NCBI GenBank assembly: GCA_046331245.1
Contig: JAXLRH010000001.1
Coordinates: 620,001 to 684,000 of the forward strand
Length of the DNA: 64,000 bases
From: SSF14 sp046331245
GTDB lineage: Bacteria > Actinomycetota > Acidimicrobiia > Acidimicrobiales > Microtrichaceae
Reading direction: 5' to 3'
Positions 1-9,106 of this stretch are shown here, in pieces (the stretch's first letter is position 1; each line of letters opens with the position of its first letter). Made by a program: the position numbers and the translations under genes. The notes beneath the pieces are model-generated. The model was not told where the DNA came from and did no database searches. It saw only the letters and a list, made by a program, of their open reading frames with translations.

Positions 1-2139
1 ACGTCGGCGGCGGTGATCGATCTCATCAGCACCTCGACCCAGTCGGGCTACACGCCGGCCCGTTCGACGATCTCGAACGAGCGCTGGGTCATCGTGCCGA
101 ACCTGCTGCCGAACAACGCCGGCAACGACGCGACCGAGGCGGCCAACGCGGCGAACTGCCTGGCCTCCGGTGGCGCCGATCCGACGCCTGCCGCGAACTG
201 CTGGACGTTCCGCACGCCGGTCGGGCAGAAGGCCCTCTTCCAGCCGGTGCTCAGCGCCGGCGTGTACACCGCGTACCTGTACGTCGACACGTCCAACGGC
301 CAGAGCAACAGCGGTCACCTCGACTTCGAGGTGAACGCGCCGCCGGTGCCGAGCTTCGTCGGCACGGTTCCGGTCGGCACGAAGGGCACGTGTACGGCCC
401 CGGGCGCCCCCGTCGTCTGCAAGGTGTACGACAACTCGTTCGACCCCAACACGTTCGGCCCGTACAACCTCACCTTCACCGACACCTCCACGAAGGGCGC
501 GCAGACCGCCAGCTCCTTCACCCGCCGGTGGACCATCGTGAACCTGGCGACCAACGCCACGACGGTGTACCCGCCGATCGGCCAGCCGGCGTCGTCGGCC
601 ACGGTGTACAACCCGCCCACGAGCCCGGCCAACCCGAGCCCGTTCACCGGGTACGGCGACTACAGCGTCACGATGGTCGTCACCGACAGCCTGGGTGCGA
701 GCTCGACGGCCACCGGCCTGGTGTCGGTGTACCCGCGCCCGACGGTCACGATCTCCGGCACCACAGCGCCCGGCGGCGTGGCGTGTGCCTCGACGCATCC
801 CACGTCCTACGACTGCGTCGTGAACCTGCCCGTGAAGACCGACCCGGGAACGCTGAACTTCACCGCCAACGCCAGCTCGGCGGCCGGCATCACGGGCTAC
901 CAGTGGTCCTTCGGTGGCGGCACGCCCGCCCCGGCCGTCACCGACGGCGCGACGCCGCCGGCGCACACCTACACCGGGTACGGCCTCCGTACCGTGCAGG
1001 TCATCGTGACCGACGGCAACGGCGCCACTGCGCTCGGCACCTTCCGGGTGAAGCTCAACGCGCCGCCCACGCCGCACTTCAAGGTGGGGGCGGCCGTCGA
1101 CCCGGCACGCGTGGTGTTGCAGCGGTCCACGGACCTGGCCGGGTTCACCGGCATCAACTCCACCGACGACGACGGCACGGTCACCTCGTGGTCCTACGAC
1201 TTCGCGGACAACCGCGGGGCGGGCACGCAGCCGAGTCGCTGCAACCTGCACATCGACTCGACGGTCGCTGTGCCGAGCCCGCTGCCGAAGTTGAGCCCCA
1301 CGCAGGTGCCGGTGCCCCAGACGCCGGCTCCGAACCTGATCGCCTGCGAAGGCAAGCTGAGCATGACCGTCACCGACGACGACGGCAACACGGCGACGCT
1401 CGCCGTCCCGCGCGACTTCGAGGTGGACAACGTCGCCCCGGTCGCGCTCATGTCCGCCTCCGGCGAGACCCGCGGGGCATCGCCGTTCAGCCCGACGTTC
1501 ATCCCGATCGACGGCAACGGCGTCGCCTCGAACGACCCGGACACGAAGACGGTGGCGTTGCCCCGTGGCGACATCGCCTCCTACACCTGGACGGTCACCG
1601 ACGACCAGAACGGCGATCAGGTGGTCGCCGGTCCGACCACGCTCGGCTTCGCCGAGTACACCGGACTCGTCGGCTCCCCGCTCACCGCGAAGGGCATCTA
1701 CACGGTGACCCTGACGGTGACCGACACCCACGGCACCCCGACGACGACGTCGATGAAGGTCGAGGTGGTGACCCCGCCGAACCCGATCATCACCGTGAAC
1801 GGGCAGCGTCTGGACCAGCAGCCGCCCTACATCAGCGTCCCGCCCGGTCTCACGACCTTCGACGGTTCGCTGACGACCCGGTCGTCGGCGAACACGCCGC
1901 TCAGCGCGTTGCTGTTCGAGGTCTGCGAGCCCACCACCACGCTCCCGGTGGCGTGTGACCCGACCCCCGGCAAGTTCCACCAGACGGTGGCGGCCACGCC
2001 GGCGGATCCGACGGGCAAGTTCGTGTTCCCCAATGCCCCTGGTACGTCGGCGAGCTTCATCGTCCGGCTCACCGTCGAGGATCAGGACTTCGTTCGAGCC
2101 ACGTCGGCCTGGATGCAGTTGAAAGTGACATCGCCATGA
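1..2139 (+). CDS. PKD-repeat surface protein (5' end outside window)
   Basis: The frame is open from base 1, so the start is probably upstream; 708 residues are readable from a GTG at 13. The visible part is a chain of about five beta-sandwich PKD-like units. Recurrent cues are YQWSFGGG, HTYTGYGLRTVQVIVTDGNG, SYTWTVTDDQNG and YTVTLTVTDTHG. PKD units are typical of extracellular adhesion or scaffold proteins. The stop overlaps the ATG of the next gene (ATGA), so it is translationally coupled to a giant prepilin-like protein and lies in a type IV pilus operon. I infer a pilus-associated adhesin or tip/scaffold component. Its N-terminus, and so whether it carries a prepilin leader or an ordinary signal peptide, cannot be seen. 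Confidence 0.8.
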   Translation, partial: TSAAVIDLISTSTQSGYTPARSTISNERWVIVPNLLPNNAGNDATEAANAANCLASGGADPTPAANCWTFRTPVGQKALFQPVLSAGVYTAYLYVDTSNGQSNSGHLDFEVNAPPVPSFVGTVPVGTKGTCTAPGAPVVCKVYDNSFDPNTFGPYNLTFTDTSTKGAQTASSFTRRWTIVNLATNATTVYPPIGQPASSATVYNPPTSPANPSPFTGYGDYSVTMVVTDSLGASSTATGLVSVYPRPTVTISGTTAPGGVACASTHPTSYDCVVNLPVKTDPGTLNFTANASSAAGITGYQWSFGGGTPAPAVTDGATPPAHTYTGYGLRTVQVIVTDGNGATALGTFRVKLNAPPTPHFKVGAAVDPARVVLQRSTDLAGFTGINSTDDDGTVTSWSYDFADNRGAGTQPSRCNLHIDSTVAVPSPLPKLSPTQVPVPQTPAPNLIACEGKLSMTVTDDDGNTATLAVPRDFEVDNVAPVALMSASGETRGASPFSPTFIPIDGNGVASNDPDTKTVALPRGDIASYTWTVTDDQNGDQVVAGPTTLGFAEYTGLVGSPLTAKGIYTVTLTVTDTHGTPTTTSMKVEVVTPPNPIITVNGQRLDQQPPYISVPPGLTTFDGSLTTRSSANTPLSALLFEVCEPTTTLPVACDPTPGKFHQTVAATPADPTGKFVFPNAPGTSASFIVRLTVEDQDFVRATSAWMQLKVTSP

Positions 2140-5100
2140 GATGTATCGGGATCGTTCGCCGGCGTCACGCCGCTCGCACCGGCGAGGAAGGCTTCGCACT
2201 CATCGCGACGCTGCTCATCCTCGGCGTGTGCTCACTCATCATCGTCGCGTTGCTCAGCTACGCCATGATCACGGTGCAGTACGCGGCGGACCAGTCGCTT
2301 CGCGACCGGCAGGTGCAGGCGGCCGACGGCGCCATGAAGGCGTTCGTGAACCAGCTCGCCAACGACGACAGCGATCGACTCGGCCAGCCGAGCCTCCCGT
2401 GCACGCCGAACCTGCAGGCCAATCCGAATCCTCTGGACGACTACTTCAACTACACGGTGAACGGCATCCCGATCCAGGTGAAGTGCGAGGCGCTCACCTA
2501 CACCGGACAGCCGAACGTGAACGTCGCCGACGTCCAGGACGTCGTCGACGTCGTCGGCACCTCGGCGGCGGGCACCGCCACCGACTGCACCACGGACGCG
2601 ACCATCGCCTGTCCCAAGTGGACGGCCGCGCTCAGCGGTACCGGGAAGACCGCGGCCGACGCCACGGCCGACGGTGGCGTGGCGAAGACCATCACCCACT
2701 CCGGGCCCGGAGCGCTCTGGTTCACCGCCAACTTCGTGAAGAACGCCGGCGGCACCGCCGCCGTCCGCGACACCGGCACCTGCTCGTCCGACGAGACGGC
2801 GAAGAACCAGTGCCCCGCTGTCGGCGTCACCGGCACGTACCTCCAGGGTGGCGTGGGGCTGTTCAAGAACCTGGGCGGCAGCGCGGCGAACAACCTCGCC
2901 TGTGGCGTCCTCCAGGAGGGGTCCAGCGTCAAGCTGACGCAGGTCGTCACCGCCGTCGCGAACCGCACGCTCTGCTCGAATGCGGGCGGTGCCGCGGTGG
3001 CGAACCTCGGGTCCGACGTCCTGCCGCCGGCACCGACCGACTCCGCCGGCGACATCGTGGGCTCGCCGGGTTGGGTGCAGTTGCACCGGGTCACCCAGCT
3101 CGCCTTCCCGTCGGTGAAGTTCTCCGACTACGTCGACGCCAACGGCAACTACAAGATGACGTCGCCGACCGTTCCCGAGAAGCCGTGCCCGGCGGGCGCG
3201 CGCCTCGAGCTGTCACCGGGTGCCTACACCTACGACGCGATGGTCGTGCTCAACAAGTGGATGTTCGGCAAGCCCTTCTGCACCAACAAGGTGTTCTGGT
3301 TCAAGCCGGGCTACTACTGGTTCGACGTCAACGACGCGAACGCGCCGTCCGATCCGGCCTTCATCCTCACCCACCCCGGGTACGACCCCGAGGGCGCGAA
3401 GCACCAGCTCACGTTCGCGGACAACCGCAACTTCTACGTGTTCGGCGCCCTGCCGGTTGCGACCGGTCAGGAGTCCACGTACCTCAGCACGATGACCGAC
3501 GACACGCCGTTGCCCCTGTGCGACAAGACGAAGGCCGGCGTGTCCATCACCCTCTCGCCCCGCACGACCATCCAACACCTCCGCGGGCGCGTCGGCATCT
3601 GCGGCATGACCAACAAACCGGCGCTGTACCAGGGCAACACCGCGTTCACCGGGTGGTCGACCACGCCGAGCACCGTCCAGACGGGCGTGCGGTACCGAAA
3701 CGACGGCAACAGCGGACGCGTCTCGGACATGAGCAACGGGTTCGCGAACCTGTTCAACAGCAACCAGTACACGAACGTGTCGCAGAACAACGTCGGATCG
3801 GGCAGCACCGGCCGCATCCTGCGGTGCGATCACGGCGGATGGATCGAGGAGAACGGAAGCGGGGGCTGGGACTACGCGGCCAGTGTCTGGACGTTGCAGG
3901 ACAACGACCTCGACCGTCGTCTGTACACGTTCTGCGAGAGCCAGACGATGGCGAAGTTCGGCCCTGGCGCGGCGTGGGGAACCAACACCCGCCCGCCGCA
4001 CACGCCGATCGCATCGGCGTCACTCGAGCTCTCCACGCAGTACACCAATGCCACCGCCGACAGCTGGGACACGGAGCCGTCCACGGCGATCGGCGTCTTC
4101 CTCAACAACCGAGCGACCACGGGCGTGCCCGATTGCGCCGTCTACTACAAGGGACTTCCGAACGGCAGCTCCTACGACCTGATGGACGAGAACCATCGTG
4201 GGTCCCGGACGATCCCGTCGTGCGCGGGCGTCATCAAGTACGCCGACGACCTGTACGACGCGACGGCGGTCGTCGCGATGACGTCGAGCACCGATTGCGA
4301 CTACATGAGCAACTCGCTCTCGATCATCCCGCCGCGATACGACTGGAAGGGTGGTGGCTGCGGCGTCAACTACGGCATCAGCAACATCGCCTCGGCCCGA
4401 CTGGTGGCCAGCGTCGCGCCGGCCGGTCTCGCGCTCCGCTGCAGCGGACAGCCGGTCGATACGGCGAGCGGAACCCCGAAGTCGAAGTCGGTCGACTGCA
4501 CCGACAAGGTGGTGGCCCCCGAGGCCGGGATGCGCATGGCGACGACGTTCGACCTGATCTCGAACCGCAACTCCGCTCGTGTCCACGTGCAGTGCTGGGA
4601 CGACTGGGACGACGGAGGCTTCTGGGGCCCGGCCAACTCCTCCTGGGAGCAGGATCGCTGCGGCAGCCCGGTCAACGCGGCGTTCGACTACCAGGTCAAC
4701 GACGCGCTGGCCCCGACCGTCGCAGCGCTGACCGACGGGTCGAATCCGGCTCGGCAGATCAGCTCGCTGAGCGTGACGGTGGCCGGCAGCTTCTGGTGTC
4801 GGAAGGACCGGTCCGATCGCGGGCCCGGCTACCCGAGCTCGTGCGGCCCGCAGCTGCAGTCGAAGCGCTACAACAACACCGATCCCGAGGACTTCGCGCC
4901 GGTCGCCGGTGAGGTGAACAACGCCGACCCGAACTTCCCGAACTTCTACCGGTACAAGAACTGGGGCGAGCTGAACTCCACGACGATGACCGCCCAGGTC
5001 ATCGATCCCGACAACGGCTCCGTCATGTGTTCGGGCACCGCGCCGATCAGCAACCACGACGAACCGCGTCTCATCAGCTTCGGTCTCACCGCCGCCTGCA

Positions 5101-5798
5101 GGAATGCGGACAAGGTGTCGCGAGCGACGATCCACCTGGCGTTGTCGCTCAGCCGACCGGGAGTGCCCGGCGGCTGGTGGATCACGGACCTCATCGACTT
5201 CTTCAACAAGGCGATCGGGAACTGCGCCGGTGGCTACGACAACGGAGACTTCTGCCACGAGTGGTCCTACAACCTGAGCGGCATGACCCTCTCGGCGGTC
5301 ACGGCGTCGGCGAGCCCGGAGGCGGCGTTCCCCGGTCCGCCGCGGCCCAACCGGATCACGCAGGGCAAGCAGAACGCGAACAACGTGAACGACGCCCGGT
5401 TCAACGTGTACGGCCAGATGGTCATGCCGAAGGCAGGCCTCACGGTGGTGTGGGACGGTCCCGGTACCGGCCTGCCGATCATCCAGGGCCCCGGCCCGGC
5501 GGGTCAGCCGACGCTGGTGATCAAGTCGATCGCGAGCATGACGGGCACCACGGGCCGCCCCGGGTTCATCGACGTGCCGGCCGTCGGGGTGATCTGCTGC
5601 AGCAAGTACACGCAGTCGGTTCGGGAGGTTCGCCTCACGGCCCGCCTCCTGAGCTCGGCGACGAACAATCCGCAGGGTGTGGTGGGCACAGCCGTGGTCG
5701 ACGCCACCGACGTTGCGGATCAGGCGTACCCCAAGATCCAGTACGTCGACTGGCAGCTCTGCAACAAGGCCAAGACGGCGGTGCGCTGCTCGACCTGA
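2136..5798 (+). CDS. Giant prepilin-like protein (GspK/PilX type), 1220 aa
   Basis: The N-terminus has a basic leader, a Gly-Phe processing site (G19/F20) and the hydrophobic segment FALIATLLILGVCSLIIVAL, as in class III-processed prepilins. Position +5 is Ala, not Glu, as in GspK/PilX-type minor pilins that sit at the pilus tip. The rest, about 1170 residues, is a secreted beta-rich, Cys-containing domain far longer than normal minor pilins. Shared blocks with the protein at 12056-14401 are SPGAYTY (about residue 360), GVSITLSPRTT (about 468), a YGQMVMP block (about 1090) and the terminal DWQLC segment, so the two are paralogues. It is coupled to the PKD protein by ATGA and followed by pilA. 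Tip location and adhesion are inference. Confidence 0.75.
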   Translation: MRCIGIVRRRHAARTGEEGFALIATLLILGVCSLIIVALLSYAMITVQYAADQSLRDRQVQAADGAMKAFVNQLANDDSDRLGQPSLPCTPNLQANPNPLDDYFNYTVNGIPIQVKCEALTYTGQPNVNVADVQDVVDVVGTSAAGTATDCTTDATIACPKWTAALSGTGKTAADATADGGVAKTITHSGPGALWFTANFVKNAGGTAAVRDTGTCSSDETAKNQCPAVGVTGTYLQGGVGLFKNLGGSAANNLACGVLQEGSSVKLTQVVTAVANRTLCSNAGGAAVANLGSDVLPPAPTDSAGDIVGSPGWVQLHRVTQLAFPSVKFSDYVDANGNYKMTSPTVPEKPCPAGARLELSPGAYTYDAMVVLNKWMFGKPFCTNKVFWFKPGYYWFDVNDANAPSDPAFILTHPGYDPEGAKHQLTFADNRNFYVFGALPVATGQESTYLSTMTDDTPLPLCDKTKAGVSITLSPRTTIQHLRGRVGICGMTNKPALYQGNTAFTGWSTTPSTVQTGVRYRNDGNSGRVSDMSNGFANLFNSNQYTNVSQNNVGSGSTGRILRCDHGGWIEENGSGGWDYAASVWTLQDNDLDRRLYTFCESQTMAKFGPGAAWGTNTRPPHTPIASASLELSTQYTNATADSWDTEPSTAIGVFLNNRATTGVPDCAVYYKGLPNGSSYDLMDENHRGSRTIPSCAGVIKYADDLYDATAVVAMTSSTDCDYMSNSLSIIPPRYDWKGGGCGVNYGISNIASARLVASVAPAGLALRCSGQPVDTASGTPKSKSVDCTDKVVAPEAGMRMATTFDLISNRNSARVHVQCWDDWDDGGFWGPANSSWEQDRCGSPVNAAFDYQVNDALAPTVAALTDGSNPARQISSLSVTVAGSFWCRKDRSDRGPGYPSSCGPQLQSKRYNNTDPEDFAPVAGEVNNADPNFPNFYRYKNWGELNSTTMTAQVIDPDNGSVMCSGTAPISNHDEPRLISFGLTAACRNADKVSRATIHLALSLSRPGVPGGWWITDLIDFFNKAIGNCAGGYDNGDFCHEWSYNLSGMTLSAVTASASPEAAFPGPPRPNRITQGKQNANNVNDARFNVYGQMVMPKAGLTVVWDGPGTGLPIIQGPGPAGQPTLVIKSIASMTGTTGRPGFIDVPAVGVICCSKYTQSVREVRLTARLLSSATNNPQGVVGTAVVDATDVADQAYPKIQYVDWQLCNKAKTAVRCST

Positions 5799-5846
5799 GC
5801 GACTCGCCTCATCGGCACAATCTCCCTCGGGCTTGAGAGATTTTTC

Positions 5847-5875
5847 TCGACAAGTCCAGCGGGAGACGGCATGAT
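5847..5875 (+). promoter_or_regulatory. Putative promoter of pilA
   Basis: TCGACA (5847-5852), a 17-bp spacer and CATGAT (5870-5875) match a sigma-70-type promoter at 5/6 and 4/6 positions. The predicted start near 5882 gives a leader of about 129 nt before the pilA ATG. A separate promoter would let the major pilin be made in excess over the upstream genes. The call rests on pattern only. Confidence 0.4.
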
Positions 5876-5881
5876 GGCGAA

Positions 5882-6010
5882 TGCCGCTTTCGGCGGCAGG
5901 TTCGGGGCTGGAACCAATCGGGGGAGGGAGACTTCTCGTGGTTGGCGATCGTCCTCGGAGGGACAGCGCGGCGTGCGCCGTGTTGTGAGTATCTAACCAG
6001 GGAGAAACCA
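5882..6010 (+). promoter_or_regulatory. Structured 5' leader of pilA
   Basis: Two adjacent perfect hairpins open the predicted leader. The first is TGCCGC/GCGGCA (5882-5898, 5-nt loop TTTCG). The second is GGTTC/GAACC (5899-5915, 7-nt loop). A purine-rich stretch and a third weaker stem (CGGCG/CGCCG near 5970-5980) follow, then the Shine-Dalgarno GGGAGA just before ATG 6011. No known riboswitch consensus was recognised; I looked for c-di-GMP aptamer hallmarks and did not see them. A 5'-terminal stem that stabilises an abundant mRNA is the simplest reading. Confidence 0.35.
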
Positions 6011-6379
6011 ATGCAGTTCATCAACGATCGGCGCGAGATGCGCAGCCAGAGCGGTTTCACGCTCATCGAACTCCTCGTCGTCATCGCGATCCTCGGCATC
6101 CTCGCCGCGGTCGTGGTGTTCGCCGTGGGTGGCATCACCGACAACGGTCAGACCGCTGCGTGCAAGATCGATCTTCGCACGCTGAAGACCGCCGTCCAGG
6201 CCTACAAGGCCCAGAACAACGTGTACCCGACGGCGTGGGCCGACCTCACGACGAACAACGCGTTCCTCGACGAGAACACGGCGACCACCGCTGCCGCGGG
6301 TGCGCTTCACACCATCACCTTCGGTGCGACCTCGGCTGCCGCTCCGACGGCCTACACGGCCGTGGGTAAGTGCGCCTGA
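6011..6379 (+). CDS. pilA: Type IV major pilin (prepilin)
   Basis: This 122-aa protein has a canonical prepilin start: a 15-residue leader ending in Gly, then FTLIELLVVIAILGILAAVV with Phe at +1 and Glu at +5. A small globular domain follows, with an alpha-1C helix region (CKIDLRTLKTAVQAYKAQN) and two Cys residues, one near the end (GKCA). ATG 6011 is chosen because GGGAGA precedes it at good spacing; the upstream in-frame ATG at 5942 lies in the leader. It is the only short pilin here with a strong hairpin terminator directly after it, which fits the major subunit. PilD (7577) would cleave it and PilT (6483) would retract the fibre. Confidence 0.9.
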   Translation: MQFINDRREMRSQSGFTLIELLVVIAILGILAAVVVFAVGGITDNGQTAACKIDLRTLKTAVQAYKAQNNVYPTAWADLTTNNAFLDENTATTAAAGALHTITFGATSAAAPTAYTAVGKCA

Positions 6380-6422
6380 TCTGAGTTCAGGAAAGCGGGC
6401 GATCGAATCGCACGCAACGAGT

Positions 6423-6448
6423 GGGGGCGGAGCCTAGGCTCCGCCCCC
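6423..6448 (+). terminator. Terminator after pilA
   Basis: A perfect 26-bp palindrome (two 12-nt arms around TA) is followed by GTTCGCGTTTTA. It lies 43 bp after the pilA stop and just before the Shine-Dalgarno of pilT. It could separate abundant pilA mRNA from a weaker pilT-pilD read-through transcript. Confidence 0.75.
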
Positions 6449-6482
6449 GTTCGCGTTTTATGACCGATCTCGGAGGACTGCT

Positions 6483-7580
6483 GTGCTGCAGGTGGACACG
6501 ACCCTGTTGGATCCCTATCTCAACTACCTCTGGCAGACCGGGGCGACCGACCTCCACCTGGCGGCGGGCACGCTGCCCCGCGTCCGCATCGACGGCAAGC
6601 TGGTGGCGATCCCCGACGCTCCTGCCCTCGAGATCGCCTTGGTGGACTCGATGATCGCCGGGCTGACGTCCGACGACGAGCTGGCGAAGTTGAAGTACGA
6701 GCGACAGCTCGACTTCGCGTTCTCGTGGGGCGAGCTCGCCCGCTTCCGCGCCAATGCGTTCTTCCAGATCGACCGCCCGGCGCTCGCGCTGCGTCTCATC
6801 CCGGCGCAGATCCCCTCGCCGGATCAGCTCGGCCTGCCCGAGGTGATCTCGAGCCTCGTCAACCTGCCCCACGGGCTCGTGCTCGTGACGGGCCCCACCG
6901 GTTCGGGCAAGTCCACCACGCTCGCCGCGATGATCGGCTGGATCAACGAGTTCCGCCCGGTGCACGTGCTCACCATCGAGGACCCGGTGGAGTACATGCA
7001 TCCGCCGAAGCTCGCCCTCGTCAACCAACGTGAGGTCGGCTCGGACTGCACGTCGTTCGCCCAGGGCCTCAAGGCCGCCCTCCGCGAGGACCCCGACGTC
7101 ATCCTCGTGGGCGAGATGCGCGACATCGAGACCATCGGCCTCACACTCACGCTCGCCGAGACGGGCCACCTCGTGTTCGCGACGTTGCACACCAACGACG
7201 CGTCGCAGACCGTCGACCGCGTGATCGACGTGTTCCCGCCGTCGCAGCAGGATCAGATCCGCACGCAGTTCTCGATGGCGCTGCAGGCCGTCATCGCCCA
7301 GCGCCTCATCCCGCGCATCGGCGGTGGCCGTGTCGCTGCGTACGAGATCCTCGTCGCGACGTCGGCCATCTCGAACCTCATCCGTGAGGGCAAGGTGCGT
7401 CAGCTCCGCAACGTCATCGCCACCGGCCAGCGTGAGGGCATGTGCGTGCTCGAGCAGTCGCTGGGTCGTCTGGTCGCCGAGGGCATCATCAGCATGGAGG
7501 AGGCGCTCGCCGTCAGCGTGCACGCCGAGGACATCGTCGGCCTCAACCCGGCGCTGCAGGCGGCTGGATACACGTCGTGA
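6483..7580 (+). CDS. pilT: Twitching motility ATPase PilT
   Basis: This is a 365-aa secretion/retraction hexameric ATPase. Visible motifs are Walker A GPTGSGKSTT (about residue 138), an Asp-box/Walker B region with DPDVILVGEMRD, a His-box with LVFATLHTNDA, and near the C-terminus AISNLIREGK, close to the AIRNLIRE motif typical of PilT. It lacks the long N-terminal domain of PilB/GspE extension ATPases. GTG 6483 is preceded by GGAGG. It powers pilus retraction at the inner face of the membrane. The extension ATPase PilB and platform protein PilC are not in the window and may lie upstream. The stop overlaps the GTG of the prepilin peptidase. Confidence 0.93.
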   Translation: MLQVDTTLLDPYLNYLWQTGATDLHLAAGTLPRVRIDGKLVAIPDAPALEIALVDSMIAGLTSDDELAKLKYERQLDFAFSWGELARFRANAFFQIDRPALALRLIPAQIPSPDQLGLPEVISSLVNLPHGLVLVTGPTGSGKSTTLAAMIGWINEFRPVHVLTIEDPVEYMHPPKLALVNQREVGSDCTSFAQGLKAALREDPDVILVGEMRDIETIGLTLTLAETGHLVFATLHTNDASQTVDRVIDVFPPSQQDQIRTQFSMALQAVIAQRLIPRIGGGRVAAYEILVATSAISNLIREGKVRQLRNVIATGQREGMCVLEQSLGRLVAEGIISMEEALAVSVHAEDIVGLNPALQAAGYTS

Positions 7581-8404
7581 CCAACGCCCAGCTCGTGCTG
7601 GTGGTCGCGGCGATCGTCATCGCCTTCCCGGTCGGCTCGTTCACCAACGTCATCATCGACCGACTCCCGCTGCCCTTCGACGAGCCGAACAAGTTCGGCG
7701 AGCTCTACGGGACGCGACCGTGGGCCGAGGTGCTCGGTGGCCGGAGCCGCTGTTCGTCCTGTGGCGAGCCGGTTCGTCCCGTCGACAACATCCCGATCGT
7801 CTCGTGGCTCCTGCTGAAGGGGAAGTGCCGCGCCTGCGGCGAGCGCATCCCGGCGTTCCACCTCGTGGTCGAGGCGGCGGTCCCCGGCCTCGTCGCACTG
7901 TGCATGTGGGTCGCCGGCATCTCCGCCCAGCTGCCGATGCTGTTCTGGCTCATCCCCTTCGGGGTGGCGGTCGCCGTCATCGACGCCCGCACGCTCATCG
8001 TGCCCACGAAGTTGGTGTGGCCGGCCTTCGCCGTGTCGATCGTGATCGCCGTGGTCGTGGCGCTCACGCACGATCACCCGCGATGGCTGCTCGGAGGCCT
8101 CGTCGGCCTCGCGACCCTCGCTGGCCCGCTGTTCCTGGCGTGGTTCGCCCATCCTCGCGGCATGGGCTTCGGCGACGTTCGGCTCTCCGCGGTGCTCGGG
8201 TGGCACGTCGGCTTCGCCGCAGCGGTGGCGGGGGGCACGCTGACGGCGTCGGCGTTCATGGCGCTCATCTGCATGGTGCTCGCGTCGTTCTCGGGGATCG
8301 TGTACGGGCTCGCCGCTGTCGGGATGGCTCGTCACCTCCCGTTCGGCCCGTCGCTCGTGGCCGGAGCCATCGCCACCTGCGCGATCGCCGAGCGGTTCCT
8401 CTGA
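7577..8404 (+). CDS. pilD: Prepilin peptidase / N-methyltransferase PilD
   Basis: This 275-aa polytopic membrane aspartic protease cleaves prepilin leaders and methylates the new N-terminus. Both catalytic aspartates are visible, D136 in VIDART and D200 in GMGFGD. The cytoplasmic zinc-binding cysteines characteristic of bifunctional enzymes are C59, C62, C84 and C87. The GTG start overlaps the pilT TGA (GTGA), so it is translationally coupled. The last codons and stop are followed by short tandem copies of the same sequence. The substrates are presumably the five prepilin-like proteins encoded around it. Confidence 0.93.
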   Translation: MTNAQLVLVVAAIVIAFPVGSFTNVIIDRLPLPFDEPNKFGELYGTRPWAEVLGGRSRCSSCGEPVRPVDNIPIVSWLLLKGKCRACGERIPAFHLVVEAAVPGLVALCMWVAGISAQLPMLFWLIPFGVAVAVIDARTLIVPTKLVWPAFAVSIVIAVVVALTHDHPRWLLGGLVGLATLAGPLFLAWFAHPRGMGFGDVRLSAVLGWHVGFAAAVAGGTLTASAFMALICMVLASFSGIVYGLAAVGMARHLPFGPSLVAGAIATCAIAERFL

Positions 8405-8433
8405 CGCTCGGTTCCCCTGACGCTCGGTTCCTC
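8402..8433 (+). repeat. Two 16-bp tandem repeats at the pilD stop codon
   Basis: Units TGACGCTCGGTTCCCC (8402-8417) and TGACGCTCGGTTCCTC (8418-8433) are tandem. A diverged unit lies just before (the last pilD codons, ending GGTTCCTC) and a third begins at 8434. The third opens a 13-bp palindrome (8434-8446, TGACGC-G-GCGTCA) that contains the stop of the convergent fasciclin gene. Confidence 0.7.
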
Positions 8434-8443
8434 TGACGCGGCG

Positions 8444-9034
8444 TCAGCCGGTCGGCTCGAAGAGCGCGTCGACCATGTGGATCACGCCGTTGGACGCCGA
8501 AATGTCGTGCTTCACGAGCGTTGCGCCGCCCACGATCACGCCGGTGCCTGGCTTCACCTCGACGGCGAGCTGTGTGCCGGCCAACGTCGTGACCGAGGTC
8601 GTCGCACCGGAGACGAACTCGACCATCGAGACCGGTCGATCCACCAGGTACCCCTCGACGAACGTCTTCAGCGCGCCCTTCGGGTCGGCCTCGAGCGTCG
8701 CGAGTCGGCCGGGCGCCATCTTCGCGAATGCCAGTGCCGTGGGGATGAACACGGTCGTGGTGCTCGACTTCGAGCGGAGGCGATCGAGGAGGCCCGACTC
8801 CTTCGCGAGACGGAAGAACGTCGAGTAGGCCAGATCGAGCTCGAGTTGGCGTGCGATGGTGAATTGCCCCGACACGTCGCGGAGCTTGTTCGAGGTGGTC
8901 GTGGTGACCGAACGGGGTCGCTTCGCGGTGTCGTCGCTGCAGGCCGTGAGGCCGCCGGTTGCGCCGACAGTGAGGGCGACGCACAGGGCGGTCGCGCCGA
9001 TCGCCCGTCGCCTCGTCCACCCCGACCGTGTCAC
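8444..9034 (-). CDS. Fasciclin-domain lipoprotein
   Basis: The 196-aa precursor starts at GTG. It has a twin-Arg-like basic n-region (TRRRAIG), a hydrophobic stretch and a lipobox GLTAC, so it is probably exported and lipid-anchored. Residues about 68-196 form a fasciclin (FAS1) domain: FTIARQLELDLAYSTFFRLA, then VFIPTALAFAKM, and the distal GVIHMVDALFEP matching the conserved H-box. FAS1 domains mediate adhesion at cell surfaces. It is convergent with pilD and divergent from folD. A role alongside pili in attachment is plausible but not shown. Confidence 0.85.
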   Translation of the reverse strand: MTRSGWTRRRAIGATALCVALTVGATGGLTACSDDTAKRPRSVTTTTSNKLRDVSGQFTIARQLELDLAYSTFFRLAKESGLLDRLRSKSSTTTVFIPTALAFAKMAPGRLATLEADPKGALKTFVEGYLVDRPVSMVEFVSGATTSVTTLAGTQLAVEVKPGTGVIVGGATLVKHDISASNGVIHMVDALFEPTG

Positions 9035-9106
9035 GCCCGCATGTTAGCGAGCGCTCGGGAAATGCCCCGTCGGTGTGCTCACGCGGTTCATCTAGGATTT
9101 CGGCCG

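Noticed and set aside
5882..6010. c-di-GMP riboswitch before pilA
   Set aside because: Hairpins are present, but the conserved aptamer bases of known c-di-GMP classes were not seen.
4020..6011. 663-aa minus-strand frame opposite the giant prepilin
   Set aside because: It is an Arg-rich shadow of the coding strand with no domain and no ribosome site; the plus-strand protein has a clear prepilin start and conserved blocks.
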